From the NCBI RefSeq assembly GCF_901001165.1, contig NC_042961.1:35603609-35667608 (forward strand): a DNA stretch of 64,000 bases, in the 5' to 3' direction. This document shows positions 10,323 to 23,413 of the stretch, piece after piece. Position numbers and translations under genes: made by a program. Each line of letters opens with the position of its first letter. Within the stretch, counting starts at the first letter, position 1. Source of the DNA: Salmo trutta. Taxonomy: Eukaryota > Chordata > Actinopteri > Salmoniformes > Salmonidae. Under the pieces are notes generated by a model. That model worked only from the letters and a program-made list of their open reading frames with translations, was not told where the DNA came from and ran no database searches.

Positions 10323-11505
10323 TGTTCCTCCGTATCTTTCTCAAATTCAATTAGCTCCAATGCTTGAGTTAAATCTTGTTTACACTGTAGATTCCGAGTC
10401 TCCATTGACTACTCACTGATGTGTATCTCACACAGGCATTATCCAATTGAAGCTTCCAATTATGCTCAAAGCCAACCCAAAGGGGATCAATACCCATCAA
10501 TGTTTGTCAGGGAAACAGCAACATAAGAACAAACAAGGCTTTAGCTAGTGTAACATACTCAGTGTTTACTAGATCTGATAGCACCAGTGCCAATAGAGCT
10601 GCTTAGCGAGAGACCCTGTGTTTGACTGTGTTTGGGCCTTTAAACAGTCCCTTTGGGCCCCTTAGATGACACTGTAAAGCACTGGCTCAGTGGCTTGGTC
10701 CTGTTGTTTGTGGCAGTCACAGCCCATCTCTCAGCTGTGCTGATTGGCTAACTCCCCAGTGAGGGCGGTGACATGACAGAGTGCTCAATTAGCTGTCGGG
10801 AGGGTCAGCGTGGTAACAGTTGTGTACCAATCCCAAACCACAACAGTCTATCTGCGACACTGGCCTTTAGAACAGGACACACACACACACACACACACAC
10901 ACGTGCACTCACAGTGTGTAAAACAACAACAAACAAACCAGCACCTCTACACTGTCATTAACAACACTGTGGGGAAGGAGTAGGGAGATTAAAAGACACA
11001 CCTGTTTGTTTGGTGCATGTGTTTGTTTTTTATTACCCAGAGAATGCAGGATGCATTTTCTATGTGGCTGGAGATATGAGGCATCAGGGATGGTGGTGGT
11101 ATGATAATAATAAACATTTTGTTTTCTCCTGTGGTGTTTCTCTTAAAGGCAAGGGGATGCTTGTCAGGGGGAAGAGTTAAAATCAAAGAGTTTAAATCAG
11201 TTGTTTTCTGTAGGCCTAATAATGTGCTTTGCTTTTAACAAGTCCATCTCCAGTGGTGCTAGGGTGTCACCATTAGTCTTGTAACTAACTATAACAGATA
11301 TTGACTGAAAAAGAACTACAACTGAAACATGGAATCTTACAAAAATGTGAAGAAAAAAAGAAGGAAGCTGCTAAGGCACACAATAGTAGATTTTCGTAGA
11401 CGGAAGGTGCACTTTGGTCATCAAAAAGAAAGGAGGACCAATGCACTATTCATATAATTAATTAAATTGCCTTTATTTGTGAGGCATGTTCAATGGAAAC
11501 CAAGT
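10323..11505. other. Mostly unique sequence with a short CA microsatellite
   Basis: No coding region is supportable. A (CA)n run occupies 10,876-10,902. The last 160 bases (about 11,340-11,505) resemble a dispersed salmonid repeat that I cannot name. Confidence 0.4.
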
Positions 11506-12060
11506 TTAACCTGTTGGGGCTAGGGGGCAGTATCTGCACGGCCGGATAAAAAACATACCCGATTTAATCTGGTTACTACTCCTGCCCGGTAACTAGAATA
11601 TGCATATAATTAGTATATTTGGATAGAAAACACTCTAAAGTTTCGAAAACTGTTTGAATGGTGTGCAAAAACCTGAGAAGATTCCATGCAGGAAGTGGAA
11701 ATCTGATTTGTGGAAACACCTTCAACACTTTGCCTATGAAACACACCATGAGTTAGGATTCATTTAGCACTTCCTAAGGCTTCCACTAGATGTCAACAGT
11801 CTTTACAAAGTGGTTTGAGTCTTCTCCGGTAGAAACTGACCGAAAGAGAGGCTTGGAAAGTTGGTCATAGGGGGAGGGCCATTACTACTATGACGCGGGC
11901 GCCCATGGGTACCCTTTCATTCCGAAACGTTTAGTAAGACAATGCAATTGTCTGCCTTGAATATTATTGAAGCTCTGATTGAAAAAGGCCCTAAAGATTT
12001 ATGTTATACAACGTTTGACATGTTTGAACGAACGTAAATATATTTTTTTGGCACATTTGT
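11506..12060 (+). mobile_element. TTAA-family element T2, right part missing
   Basis: TTAA at 11,506-11,509, then the family's left end (GGGGGCAGTATCTGCACGG) and about 540 bases colinear with other copies, stopping abruptly near 12,055 where a Tc1 terminal sequence begins. Confidence 0.75.
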
Positions 12061-12071
12061 TTTTTGCACAT

Positions 12072-12176
12072 CACTGTTCAAATAAATCTACCATTCAAAT
12101 CATAAACTGATCATTTCTTTATCAGTGGGCAAACATACAAAATCAGCAGGGGATCAAATACTTTTTTCCCTCATTG
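12072..12176 (+). repeat. Tc1 terminal inverted repeat fragment
   Basis: Matches one half of the MITE at 52,304-52,565, including GGGGATCAAATACTTTTTTC at the outer end. Confidence 0.75.
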
Positions 12177-12223
12177 TAAGTATTTGCATGTGTTGTACTT
12201 TGAAGCTACCCTGGCCTTACAAC

Positions 12224-12305
12224 TCCCAAATGGCACAGCTGTCTAATGCACATCATCTCAGTGCTAGATGTGTCACTTCAGACACCCAGGTTCAAATCCA
12301 GACTT
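12224..12305 (+). repeat. SINE head (tRNA-like)
   Basis: Contains an A-box-like GCACAGCTGTCTAATGCAC and a B-box-like GGTTCAAATCC, the tRNA-related head of a salmonid SINE. No tail is evident, and it would not fold as a functional tRNA. Confidence 0.55.
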
Positions 12306-12540
12306 AGTTTCTATCAAAGTAAGTTCCTAATTGTGTTATAATAGTTTCTGTATGTTGTGCTATACCATTTCTACTGTAGCTCACTGTGTGTATGGAGCAT
12401 AATCTTTTGTGTATATCCTTACAACCGCAGACACGCGAGGTAACGTTACTCATTTCATAACCTTAATGGTGTTATATTCAGTCGTACTTATGTAGCTAGC
12501 TACATTCTTCTATTAGCTCTGTAAAACAATGCTAATTGTG

Positions 12541-13481
12541 TCAGAAGTATTGGCTTGTTGTATTTTGAAGGTACCCTGGAAAAATTAAAAAATATCTTCT
12601 TATACCACTTTTCTGAGTGCATTCCACAAAGCTGTTCATTATGTCCGCCTTATCTACAGTACCCATTTTGAGGTTATAGTCAATCACGCAGTCAGGTTTG
12701 ATTTGTCTCTCTCCCGTCAGGTGGTCCACCTTCCCTGTGTCCGACATGGTTGCTGTATGGACAGTGGAGCGGACATGGATGTCTCGTTTGTTCTGCAACT
12801 TTACTGCCAGTTGTTGACATTTCTTATTTTGTATAACGGGTCATTTAGGATGGCAGTAGCATTGTTGATGAAATACAGTCATCGCAGCAGAACTAGGAAG
12901 CAGTCTTGGGAAAAGAGGGTGGCAAAGAAGGGAGTTGCAAACGTAGGATCTGCACTCTAGTATTCTCTTAGGGAGTTATTCTTTACTATCCCCATGAAAA
13001 GGACTGTCACCAGGAAGGTATACATTTCACTAATTGTGGTTGCCCCCCCACCCCTGGCTCTCTCTTCTCCTGTAGCTCCAAGGCATAGCAATTGGTCTCC
13101 CACCAGTCCCTCTGTCAGAAACAACTTGTAGCACTCTGCCTAAGTTGGAAATGGCAAGGGGCGTTGCACACCAGACTGGGACTCAATCTGGTGTGCAACG
13201 GGCCAGGAGGGGTGAAACAGCAGGGCCAGGAGGGGTGAAATGACTGGCAGCCTTCCAGCTACCACAGAACTCCTGTGCTTCATCCACTGTCGGTCTGCCT
13301 CCATCACCACCAGCATTTTCAAAGGAACTGGTATTTTGTCAGTGGACAAGGGATACTCAGGCTCAGGGTTCTCAATGGCTACAAGATTGGGGGGCAGCTC
13401 CTCACTGTCACTGTCAGAATCTGATTCCTGACTTTCAGACAGATTTTCAGCATATGTGAGTTGTCTCCTTTTGAAAGACAT
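12541..13481 (-). pseudogene. piggyBac transposase, N- and C-terminal fragments
   Basis: The N-terminal fragment (13,481-13,140) starts MSFKRRQLTYAENL and has an acidic Ser/Asp/Glu stretch, as piggyBac proteins do. The C-terminal fragment (12,798-12,541) contains DCVIDYNLKMGTVDKADIMNS, equivalent to the conserved N..MGGVD..D block with a catalytic Asp. The central catalytic region is missing, so it is a deleted copy rather than a domesticated gene. Confidence 0.7.
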
Positions 13482-14523
13482 TGCTAATGCTACAACTTAG
13501 CTCACTAGCTATGTACAAAAGCAACAACACTGAATGGTTCAGAGTGGGAGTGAGAGGTTATGTGATTGATTGACTGCCTTCACACCATTTGTATCAATAA
13601 ATCACTATCAAAAATGTTTTGTGTGGTAATTATTGATATATTTACTGTTTTATTCACATGTTTTTCAAGTCCCGGTGATAAATCATGCATTCCGATTCTT
13701 GCAAAGATTGTAATGGGCACATAGTATGTGTGTAAAATGTACTAATTACGATGAGCTAAGCTAATTCCAGCTATGTGTGGAGCCATGTTTGATGACATAC
13801 AATGCATTCTGGGTTTCACGTAATCGTCTGTCGGACCAAAGATGCTATAACAAAATGAGGTGAGTAAGGGTTCATTTATTTTTTGAGAACTTCAGCAAGT
13901 GAATGGTGGGATGTGAACGATGGTAGACGACACACCCCTTCAACAACCATACTATAAACAGACCAAACTCATCTTGTCTTCTTTATTTATCTTTGGTTTC
14001 TGTGAGGAAAAAAGCATGGCTGCGCCCTGAAACGAATCATCGTTGGATTACTTTTGATTTCTAGAAAGTGTTTTACTCAATTATTTCGATCAATGTTGAG
14101 CTCACCAGTGATGTGACTAATTCTAAATAGTAATTGCTATTAGCTACATCATATTGTAGTTTATGTCAGCCGAGAGTTAGAAAATAATGACCTCTTGTGT
14201 TGCGTCAAGCTTTCCTCAGTTAACGCTAGGACAAATGTAGCCTACATTTTTCCGGTTTGGATGATTGTGTTATGCTATAGCTGCTTCTGTGAATATCAGA
14301 ACATTGCATCCAAACATAAACTGCTCACATTCTGGACATATATTTGCAAGGACTGTGTTTGTGTAACTAGTTTATGAAAAAAGTGTGGCCAGATCAAATG
14401 CTGATTGTTGCGTCATTCGAAACTGTCCGTTCTAAATAAGCGTTCTAATCACACGGGTGTGATCGTACTCTTCAGGGACTACTGTAGAATGATCACACCT
14501 GTGTGATGATACGTGTGAAAGGG
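12541..14523 (-). mobile_element. Second piggyBac-type transposon, decayed
   Basis: The minus-strand order is terminus at 14,523 (CCCTTTCACACGTAT next to TTAA 14,524-14,527), about 1 kb of 5' untranslated sequence with a repeated CACACGTGTGAT-type motif, then transposase fragments. The 1-kb terminal part recurs in inverted orientation as the element at 16,805-17,886. The other terminus was not found, so the left limit is open. Confidence 0.65.
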
Positions 14524-15983
14524 TTAACCTCTCTAGGGTATGTGGGACGAAATCGTCCCACCTACTCAACAGACAGTGGAATCCCGTGGCGCGTTATTCA
14601 AATACCTTAGAAATGCTATTACTTCAATTTCTCAAACATATGACTATTTTACACCATTTTAAAGACAAGACTCTCGTTAATCTAACCACACTGTCTGATT
14701 TCAAAAAGGCTTTACAATGAAAGCAAAACATTAGATTATGTCAGCAGAGTACCCAGCCAGAAATAATCAGACACCCATTTTTCAAGCTAGCATATAATGT
14801 CACATAAACCCAAACCACAGCTAAATGCAGCACTAACCTTTGATGATCTTCATCAGATGACACTCCTAGGACATTATGTTATACAATACATGCATGTTTT
14901 GTTCAATCAAGTTCATATTTATATCAAAGACCAGCTTTTTACGTTAGCATGTGACATTCAGAACTAGCATACCCACCGCAAACTTCCGGTGAATTTACTA
15001 AATTACTCACGATAAACGTTCACAAAAAACATAACAATTATTTTAAGAATTATAGATACAGAACTCCTTTATGCAATCGCTATGTCCGATTTTAAAATAG
15101 CTTTTCGGCAAAAGCACATTTTGCAATATTTTGAGTGGATAGCCCAGCCATCACGGGCTAGCTAATTTGACACCCACCAAGTTTGGCCCTCACCAAACTC
15201 CGATTTACTATTAGAAAAATTTGATTACCTTTGCTGTTCTTTGTCAGAATGCACTCCCAGGACTTCTACTTCAATAACAAATGTTGGTTTGGTTCAAAAT
15301 AATCCATAGTTATGTTCAAATATCCTCTGTTTTGTTTGTGCGTTCAAGACACTATCCGAAGGGTGACGAAGGGTGACGCGCCCGACACGTTTCGTGACAA
15401 AAAATTCAAAATATTCCATTACCGTACTTTGAAGCATGTCAACCTCTGTTTAAAATCAATTTTTATGCGATTTTTCTCGTAAAAAAGCGATAATATTCCA
15501 ACCGGGAAACCCTGTTTTTGTTAAAAGACAGAGAAAATAAAAACATGGTGTTGCCTCGTGCACGCACCTCCAGTCTCATTGTTCTCTGATCGACCACTAT
15601 CCAAATGCGCTACTGTTTTTCAGCCAGGGGCTCCAAAGGCATCATTCAGCGTTTTGCCGCCTTCTGAGAGCCTATGGGAGCCGTAGGAAGTGTCACGTTA
15701 CAGCAGAGATCCTCAGTTTTCAATAAAGAGAGTGTAGAAGCCCAAGAAATGGTCAGAGAGGGCACTTCCTGTAAGGAATCTTCTCAGGTTTTTGCCTGCC
15801 ATATGAGTTCTATTATACTCACAGACACCATTCAAACAGTTTTAGAAACTTTAGGGTGTTTTCTATCCAAAGCCAATAATTATATGCATATTCTAGTTTC
15901 TGGGCAGTAGTAATAACCAGATTAAATCGGGTACGTTTTTCATCCGGCCGTGCAAATACTGCCCCCTACCCTAGAGAGGTTAA
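14524..15983 (-). mobile_element. TTAA-family element T3, best full-length copy
   Basis: Both ends are TTAACCTCTCTAGGGTA (17 bases including TTAA), at 14,524-14,540 and inverted at 15,967-15,983. It has no coding capacity; the stretch 15,674-15,910 that stays open is part of the repeat. The GGGGGCAGT end lies on the right, so orientation is minus. I use it as reference for the other T copies. Confidence 0.85.
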
Positions 15984-16647
15984 TGACGTAAATGACTATT
16001 GTAGCTGGAAACGGCTGATTTTTTTATATAATATCTTCATAGGCAAACTTGCTCTAAGCAGAATAGAAAGAGGAGTGGGAGGCCCTGGTGCACAACTGAG
16101 CAAGAGGACAAGTACACTAGAATGTCTAGTTTGAGAAACAGATGCTTCACAAGTCTTCAACAGGCAGCTTCATTAAATAGTACCCACAAAATAACTTTTT
16201 CTTTGCAACTCTGCCTAGAAGGCCAGCATCCCGGAGTTGCCTCTTCACTGTTGACATTGAGACCGGTGTTTTGCGGGTCCCATTTAATTTTAATACAGCT
16301 GCCAGTTGAGGACTTGTGAGGGAGGCATCTGTTTCTCAAACTAGACACTCTAATGTATTTGTCCTCTTGCTCAGTTGTGCACCAGGGCCTCCCACCCCTG
16401 TTTCTATTCTGGTTAGAGCCAGTTTGCGCTGTTCTGTGAAGGGAGTAGTACACAGCGTTGCACGAGAACCTCAGTTTCTTGGCAATTTCTCACATGGAAT
16501 AGCCTTTATTTCTCAGAACAAGAATAGACTGACGAGTTTCAGAAGAAAGGTCTTTGTTTCTGGCCATTTTGAGCCTGTAATCGAACCCACAAATGCTGAT
16601 GCTCCAGATACTCAACTAGTCTAAAGAAGGCCAGTTTTATTGCTTCT

Positions 16648-16804
16648 TTAACGAGAGTCTTATCTTTAAAATGGTGTAAAATAGTCATATGTTTGAGAAA
16701 TTGAAGTTATAGCATTTGTGAGGTATTTGTATTTCGCGCCACGCGATTCCACTGGCTGTTGACTAGGGTGGGACGCAAATGTCCCACTGGCCCAGAGAGG
16801 TTAA
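16648..16804 (+). mobile_element. TTAA-family fragment T4, bounded by TTAA at both ends
   Basis: 149 bases between TTAA 16,648-16,651 and TTAA 16,801-16,804. The sequence is the right terminal part of the T family. Its left boundary coincides with an internal TTAA present in other copies, e.g. 1055-1058 in T1. Confidence 0.75.
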
Positions 16805-17886
16805 CCCTTTCACCCGTACCATGACACGGGGTGTGATCGTTCTACGGTGGTCCCTGAAGCATACGATCACACCCCGTGTGATTAGAACACTCATTTAGAA
16901 TGGCCAGTTTTGAATGACGCAACAATCAGCATTTGAGCTGGCCACACTTTTTTTCAGAAACTATTTACACAAACACAGTCCTTACAAAGTTATGTCCAGA
17001 ATTTGAGCAGTTTATTTTTGGATACAATGTTTAGATATTCACAGAAGTGTATATACAGCACAACACAATCATCCTAACTGGAAAAATGTAGGCTACATTT
17101 GTTCTAGCGCTAACTGAGGAAAGATTGAACCAACACAAGCAGTCATATTTTCTAACTCTCGGCTGACATAAACTACAATATGAATTAGCTAATAGCAATT
17201 ACTATGTATAATTAATCACATTACGGGTGAGCTCACCATTGATTGAAATAATTAGGTAAAACACTTTCTAGAATTCGAAAGTAATCCGACGATTAGTTTC
17301 AGCGTGCAGCCATGCATTTTTTCCTCACAGAAACTGAAGATAATAAGAGAAGACAAGATGAGTTTGGTCTGTTTATAGTATGCATGTTGAAGGGGTGTGT
17401 TGTCTACCGTCGTTCACATCCCACCAGTCATTTCCAGATGTCCTCAAAAAATGGGTGAACTCTTACTCACCTCATTTTGTTATAACATCTTTGGTCAAAG
17501 AGACGATTACGTGAAACCCAGAATGCATTGTATGTCAACAAACATGGCTACACAGCTGGAAATAGCTTGGCTCATTATAATCAGTACAACCTTCAAAAAA
17601 GTATTTTACACACATCATATGTGCCCATTACAATCTATGCAAGAATCGGAATGCATGATTTGTCACCTAGAATTGAAAACATGTGAATAAAACAGTAAAT
17701 ACACAAGTAATTACCACACAAAACATTTTCTGATAGTGATTTATTGATACAAATGGCGGTGCAGGCAGTCAATCACGGTAACCTCTCACTCCCACTCTGA
17801 GCCATTCAGTGTTGTTGTTTATGTAACAATCACATTCTGGAATGGAGAGAACGGTTAGAGATATTTGGAACTCACGCATGAAAGGG
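16805..17886 (+). mobile_element. Non-autonomous piggyBac element (1.08 kb)
   Basis: Starts CCCTTTCACCCGTA after TTAA 16,801-16,804 and ends CATGAAAGGG before TTAA 17,887-17,890, giving inverted ends. About 1 kb is an inverted, diverged copy of the 5' part of the piggyBac element at 13,530-14,523. It has no transposase fragment. Confidence 0.8.
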
Positions 17887-18100
17887 TTAATCAGAACAAC
17901 AGTTTTCAGTTGTGCTAACATAATTGCAAAAGGGTTTTCTAATGATCAATTAGCCTTTTAAAATGATACATTTTGTATTAGCTAACATAACTTGCCATTG
18001 GAACACGGGCGTGATGTTTGCTGATAATAGGCCTCAGTACGCCTATACAGATATTCAATCAAAACTCAGCCGTTTCCAGCTGCAATAGTCATTTACAATA

Positions 18101-19556
18101 TTAACCTCTACGGGCCACGGGGGCAGTATTGAGAATTTTGAAAGAAATATGTGCCCATTTTTAACTGCCTCCTACACCAACTCAGAAGCTAGGATATGCA
18201 TATTATTAACACATTCGGATAGAAAACACTCTGAATTTTCTAAAACAGTTTGAATGGTGTCTGTAAGTATAACAAAACTCATATTGCAGGCAAAAACCTG
18301 TGAAAAATAGATAAAAAAAAATGAGAATTTTGTGACTGTACTATTTAGTGTCATTGTTTTAAAGATACCACAGTGAGAAAGGATTCAGTTCGCAACTCCT
18401 ACTGCTTCCACTAGATGTCAACGATCTTTAGAAAGTTGTTGGAAGCATCTGTCATGAATACAGACCGAATTAGAAAGCTTACAAGTTGACACGTCATCAC
18501 TTCATTTTTTGCGCCTGCGCATGAATCTGAGAAGAGTGCCTTTGTCATTATCGTTTATTCTAGACACTTGATAGGTTGTGTGAAAATATTACTGATGTTT
18601 ACTGATGTTTCACGTTAAAAATGGAACAAAAGATTAGTGCTAAACAACGTTTGACATGTTTAAACAAACGTAAATAGATTATTTACTAGGTTTTCTTTAG
18701 CTTTTCGACGTGACTTTACACTGCCCACCTCATTTTGTGGGAGCCTACTGAACGCTAACTATTTGGACATAAATTATGAACTTTGTCAAAAGAAACCACA
18801 TTTGTTCTGGACCTGGGATCTCTGGCAGCGCCTTCTGATGGAGATAATCAAAGGTAAGGGGATATTTAGAATGTTATTATCGATATTAGATGATGCTAAT
18901 GCTAACGGTATAGCTTAGCTTAGCTTAGCATATAGCTTATTGTTGTTAGCATAGTACCCAGTTTATGCAAAATGTGATTTCCCAGTAAAGTTATTTTGAG
19001 ATCTGGCCATTCGGTAGCAATTACGAGATGATAATATATTATTCTTTGAATGACAATATTATAATTTACCAATGTTTTCGAATAGTAATTCCGTGATTTG
19101 TAATGCTGGATTCACTGGGTGCATTCGAGCCGAAAAAAATTCTGAATTTCACCGCGACTGTAAATGCTGTTTTTGGATATAAATATGAACTTGATGGAAC
19201 TAAAAATGCATGTATTGTATAACATAATGTCCTATGAGTGTCATCTGATGCAGATTGTCAAAGGTAAGTGCATAATTCTAGCTAGTTTTCTGTCTGTTGA
19301 TGCCCTTCTTTGAATTGGCTAAACATTACACGCAGCTATTGTCAATGTACTCTCCTCACATAACCTAACTTTATGCATTCTCCGTAATGCCTCTGAAAAT
19401 CGGACAGCGTGGTTAGATTTAGGAGATATATCTTTCAAATGGAGGAAAATAGTTGATTATTTGATTTTTTGAAATGATTACTCTTGCAGTTTTGAATTCC
19501 CCGCCATGGTCACATGACAATGAATCCCAATACCGGGATAAGATCGGGATAAGATC
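18101..19556 (+). mobile_element. TTAA-family element T5
   Basis: TTAA at 18,101-18,104, left end CCTCTACGGGCCACGGGGGC. It belongs to a diverged subfamily whose right end carries GGGATAAGATCGGGATAAGATC. The right TTAA is lost by a small deletion; Tc1 sequence resumes at about 19,557. Confidence 0.75.
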
Positions 19557-19885
19557 CTCAATGTCTACACTGTAATTCTGATCAATTTGATGTTATGTTA
19601 ATTGACAAATGTTAATGCTTTTCTTTCAAAAACAAGGAAATTTCAAAGTGACCCTAAACGTTTGAACAGTAGTGTATATAATACCAGTCAAAAGTTAAGA
19701 TACACCTACTAATTCCAGGGATTTTCTTTATCTTTACTATCTTCTACATTGTAGAATATTGATGAAGACATCAAAACTGTGAAATAAGACATACAGAATC
19801 ATGTAGTAACTAGAAAAGTGTTAAACATATCAAAGTACATTTTATATTTGACATTCTTCAAAGTAGCTACTCTTTTGTCTTGATG

Positions 19886-20250
19886 TGTCACGCCCTGACC
19901 TGAGAGAGTTGTTTTTCTCTGTTTGGTTAGGTCAGGGTGTGACATGGGGTGGGCATTCTATGTGTTGCATGTCTATGTTGTTTTTTCTTTATTGGCCGAG
20001 TATGGTTTCCAATCAGAGGCAGCTGTCATTCGTTGTCTCTTATTGGGAATCATACTTAGGCAGCTTTTCCCCACCTGTGTTAGTGGGTTATTATTATTTC
20101 TGTGTGTGTACACCACAGTTGCATTACGTTTCTTGCTGTTTACCTGTTTATTGTTTTGGTTCGGTTTTCTTCAAATAAAGATGTGAAATTACCGGCACGC
20201 TCCGCCTTGGCTCATATATGACAGGGAATTTGAAGATAGAGAACGTGACA
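19886..20250 (+). mobile_element. Solo LTR, 365 bases
   Basis: TGTCACGCCCTGACC...GAACGTGACA, flanked by TGATG (19,881-19,885 and 20,251-20,255). AATAAA near 20,175 lies in plus orientation. An internal stem around CCAATCAGAGGCAG / CTCTTATTGG resembles the stem-loops of the other LTRs. Confidence 0.85.
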
Positions 20251-20472
20251 TGATGACAGCTTTGCACACTTTTGACATTCTCTCAACCAATTTCATGAGG
20301 TAGTCACCTGCAATGCACTTTAATTAACAGGTGAGCCTTGTTAAAAGTTCATTTGTGCAATTTCTTTCTTTAATGTGTTTGAGCCAATCAGTTGTGTTGT
20401 GACAAGGTAGGGGGTATACAGAAGATAGCCCTGTTTGGTAAAAGACCAAGTCCATATTATTATAAGAACAGC

Positions 20473-21437
20473 TCTGATAAGCAAAGAGAAATGACCGTCC
20501 ATTATTACGTTAAGACATGAAGGACAGTCAATGCGGAACATTTCAAGAATTTCGAATGTTTCTCTAGGTACAGTCACAAAAACCATCAAGCACTATGATG
20601 AAACTGGCTCAAATGAGGATCGCCACAGGAAAGATCGACCCAGAGTTACCTCTTCTGCAGAGGATAAGTTCATTAGAGTTACCAGCCTCAGAAAGAGCAG
20701 CCCAAATAAATGGTTCACAGAGTTCAAGTAACAGACACATCTCAACATCAACTGTTCAGAGGAGACAGCTTGAATCAGGCCTCCATGGTCGAATTGCTGC
20801 ATAGAGATCTCTACTAAATACACCAATAAGAAGATGAAACTTGCTTGGGTCAAGAAACACAAGCAATGGACATTAGACTGGTGGAAATCTGTCAATGTGC
20901 GATTTTTGGTTCCAACTGCTGTGTCTTTGTGAGACACAGAGTAGGTGAACGGATGATCTCTGCATGTGTGGTTCCCACCGTGAAGCATGGAGGAGATGTG
21001 ATGGTGCTTTGCTGGTGACACTGTCAGTGATTTATTTGGAATTCAAGGCACACTTAACGAGCATGGCTACCACAGCATTCTGCAGCGATACGCCATCCCA
21101 TCTGGTTTGTGCTTAGTGGGACTATTATTTGTTTTTCAACAAGACAATGACACAACACACCTCCAGGCTGTGTAAGGGCTATTTGACCAAGAAGGAGAGT
21201 GATGGAGTGCTGCATCATATGACCTGGCCTCCACAATCACCGACCTCAACCCAAATGAGATGGTTTGGGATGAGTTGGACCGCAGTGTGAAGGAAAAGCA
21301 GTGAACGAGTGCTCAGCTGTGGGAACTCCTTCAAGACTGTTGGAAATGGATTGCTCATGAAGCTGGTTGAGAGAACGCCAAGTGTGTGCAAAGCTGTCAT
21401 CAAGGCAAAGGGTGGCTACTTTGAAGAATTTGTTTAA
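20473..21437 (+). pseudogene. Tc1 transposase, broken
   Basis: Plus-strand DDE transposase remnant. The N-terminal paired-like helix-turn-helix is readable at 20,531-20,728 (SRISNVSLGTVTKTIKHYDE... and TSLRKSSPNKW), which binds the terminal repeats. The catalytic half is readable by homology with the copy at 9.2-10.3 kb: the WSDE-equivalent region near 20,890 is damaged (a deletion after TCTGTC), and the FQQDNDT block with the second Asp is near 21,130. Several frameshifts and a lost start codon make it inactive. Confidence 0.8.
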
Positions 21438-21515
21438 CACTTTTTCGGTTACTAAATTATTCCGTATGTGTTATTTCTTAGTTTTGATGTCTTCACTATG
21501 ATTCTACAATGTGGC

Positions 21516-23413
<1,898 letters not shown>

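Larger units (their letters stand above)
15984..19676 (-). mobile_element. Tc1-like transposon broken at several TTAA sites
   Basis: The pieces 15,984-16,647, 17,891-18,100 and 19,557-19,676 join into one Tc1 copy when TTAA-flanked insertions are removed. The right terminal inverted repeat ends near 19,676; its counterpart GTAAATGACTATTGTAGCTG opens the left piece. Transposase remnants are on the minus strand (around 16,453-16,157). Part of the coding region is palindromic (16,060-16,150 against 16,317-16,410). Confidence 0.75.
19677..21515 (+). mobile_element. Tc1-like transposon with long terminal inverted repeats
   Basis: The left end has ACCAGTCAAAAGTTAAGATA and a further 80 bases (19,746-19,829) that recur inverted at 21,434-21,515. 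The outermost right end is missing. A solo LTR splits the left region at 19,886. It directly abuts the previous Tc1 copy. Confidence 0.8.

Noticed and set aside
12224..12305. Functional tRNA gene
   Set aside because: Only the pol III boxes are tRNA-like; arms do not pair properly and it matches a SINE head.
12541..13481. Domesticated piggyBac-derived host gene
   Set aside because: Central catalytic region missing, frames broken, and element ends and TTAA still present.
15674..15910. Short ORF recurring in several T copies (also near 35,178-34,945, 41,072-40,839 and 63,477-63,689) as a possible conserved peptide
   Set aside because: The frame is simply shared repeat sequence; start and length differ between copies and stops occur in others.
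16622..17890. Single element spanning T4 and the 1.08-kb piggyBac element
   Set aside because: A TTAA at 16,801 separates two different sequence families, each recognisable elsewhere.
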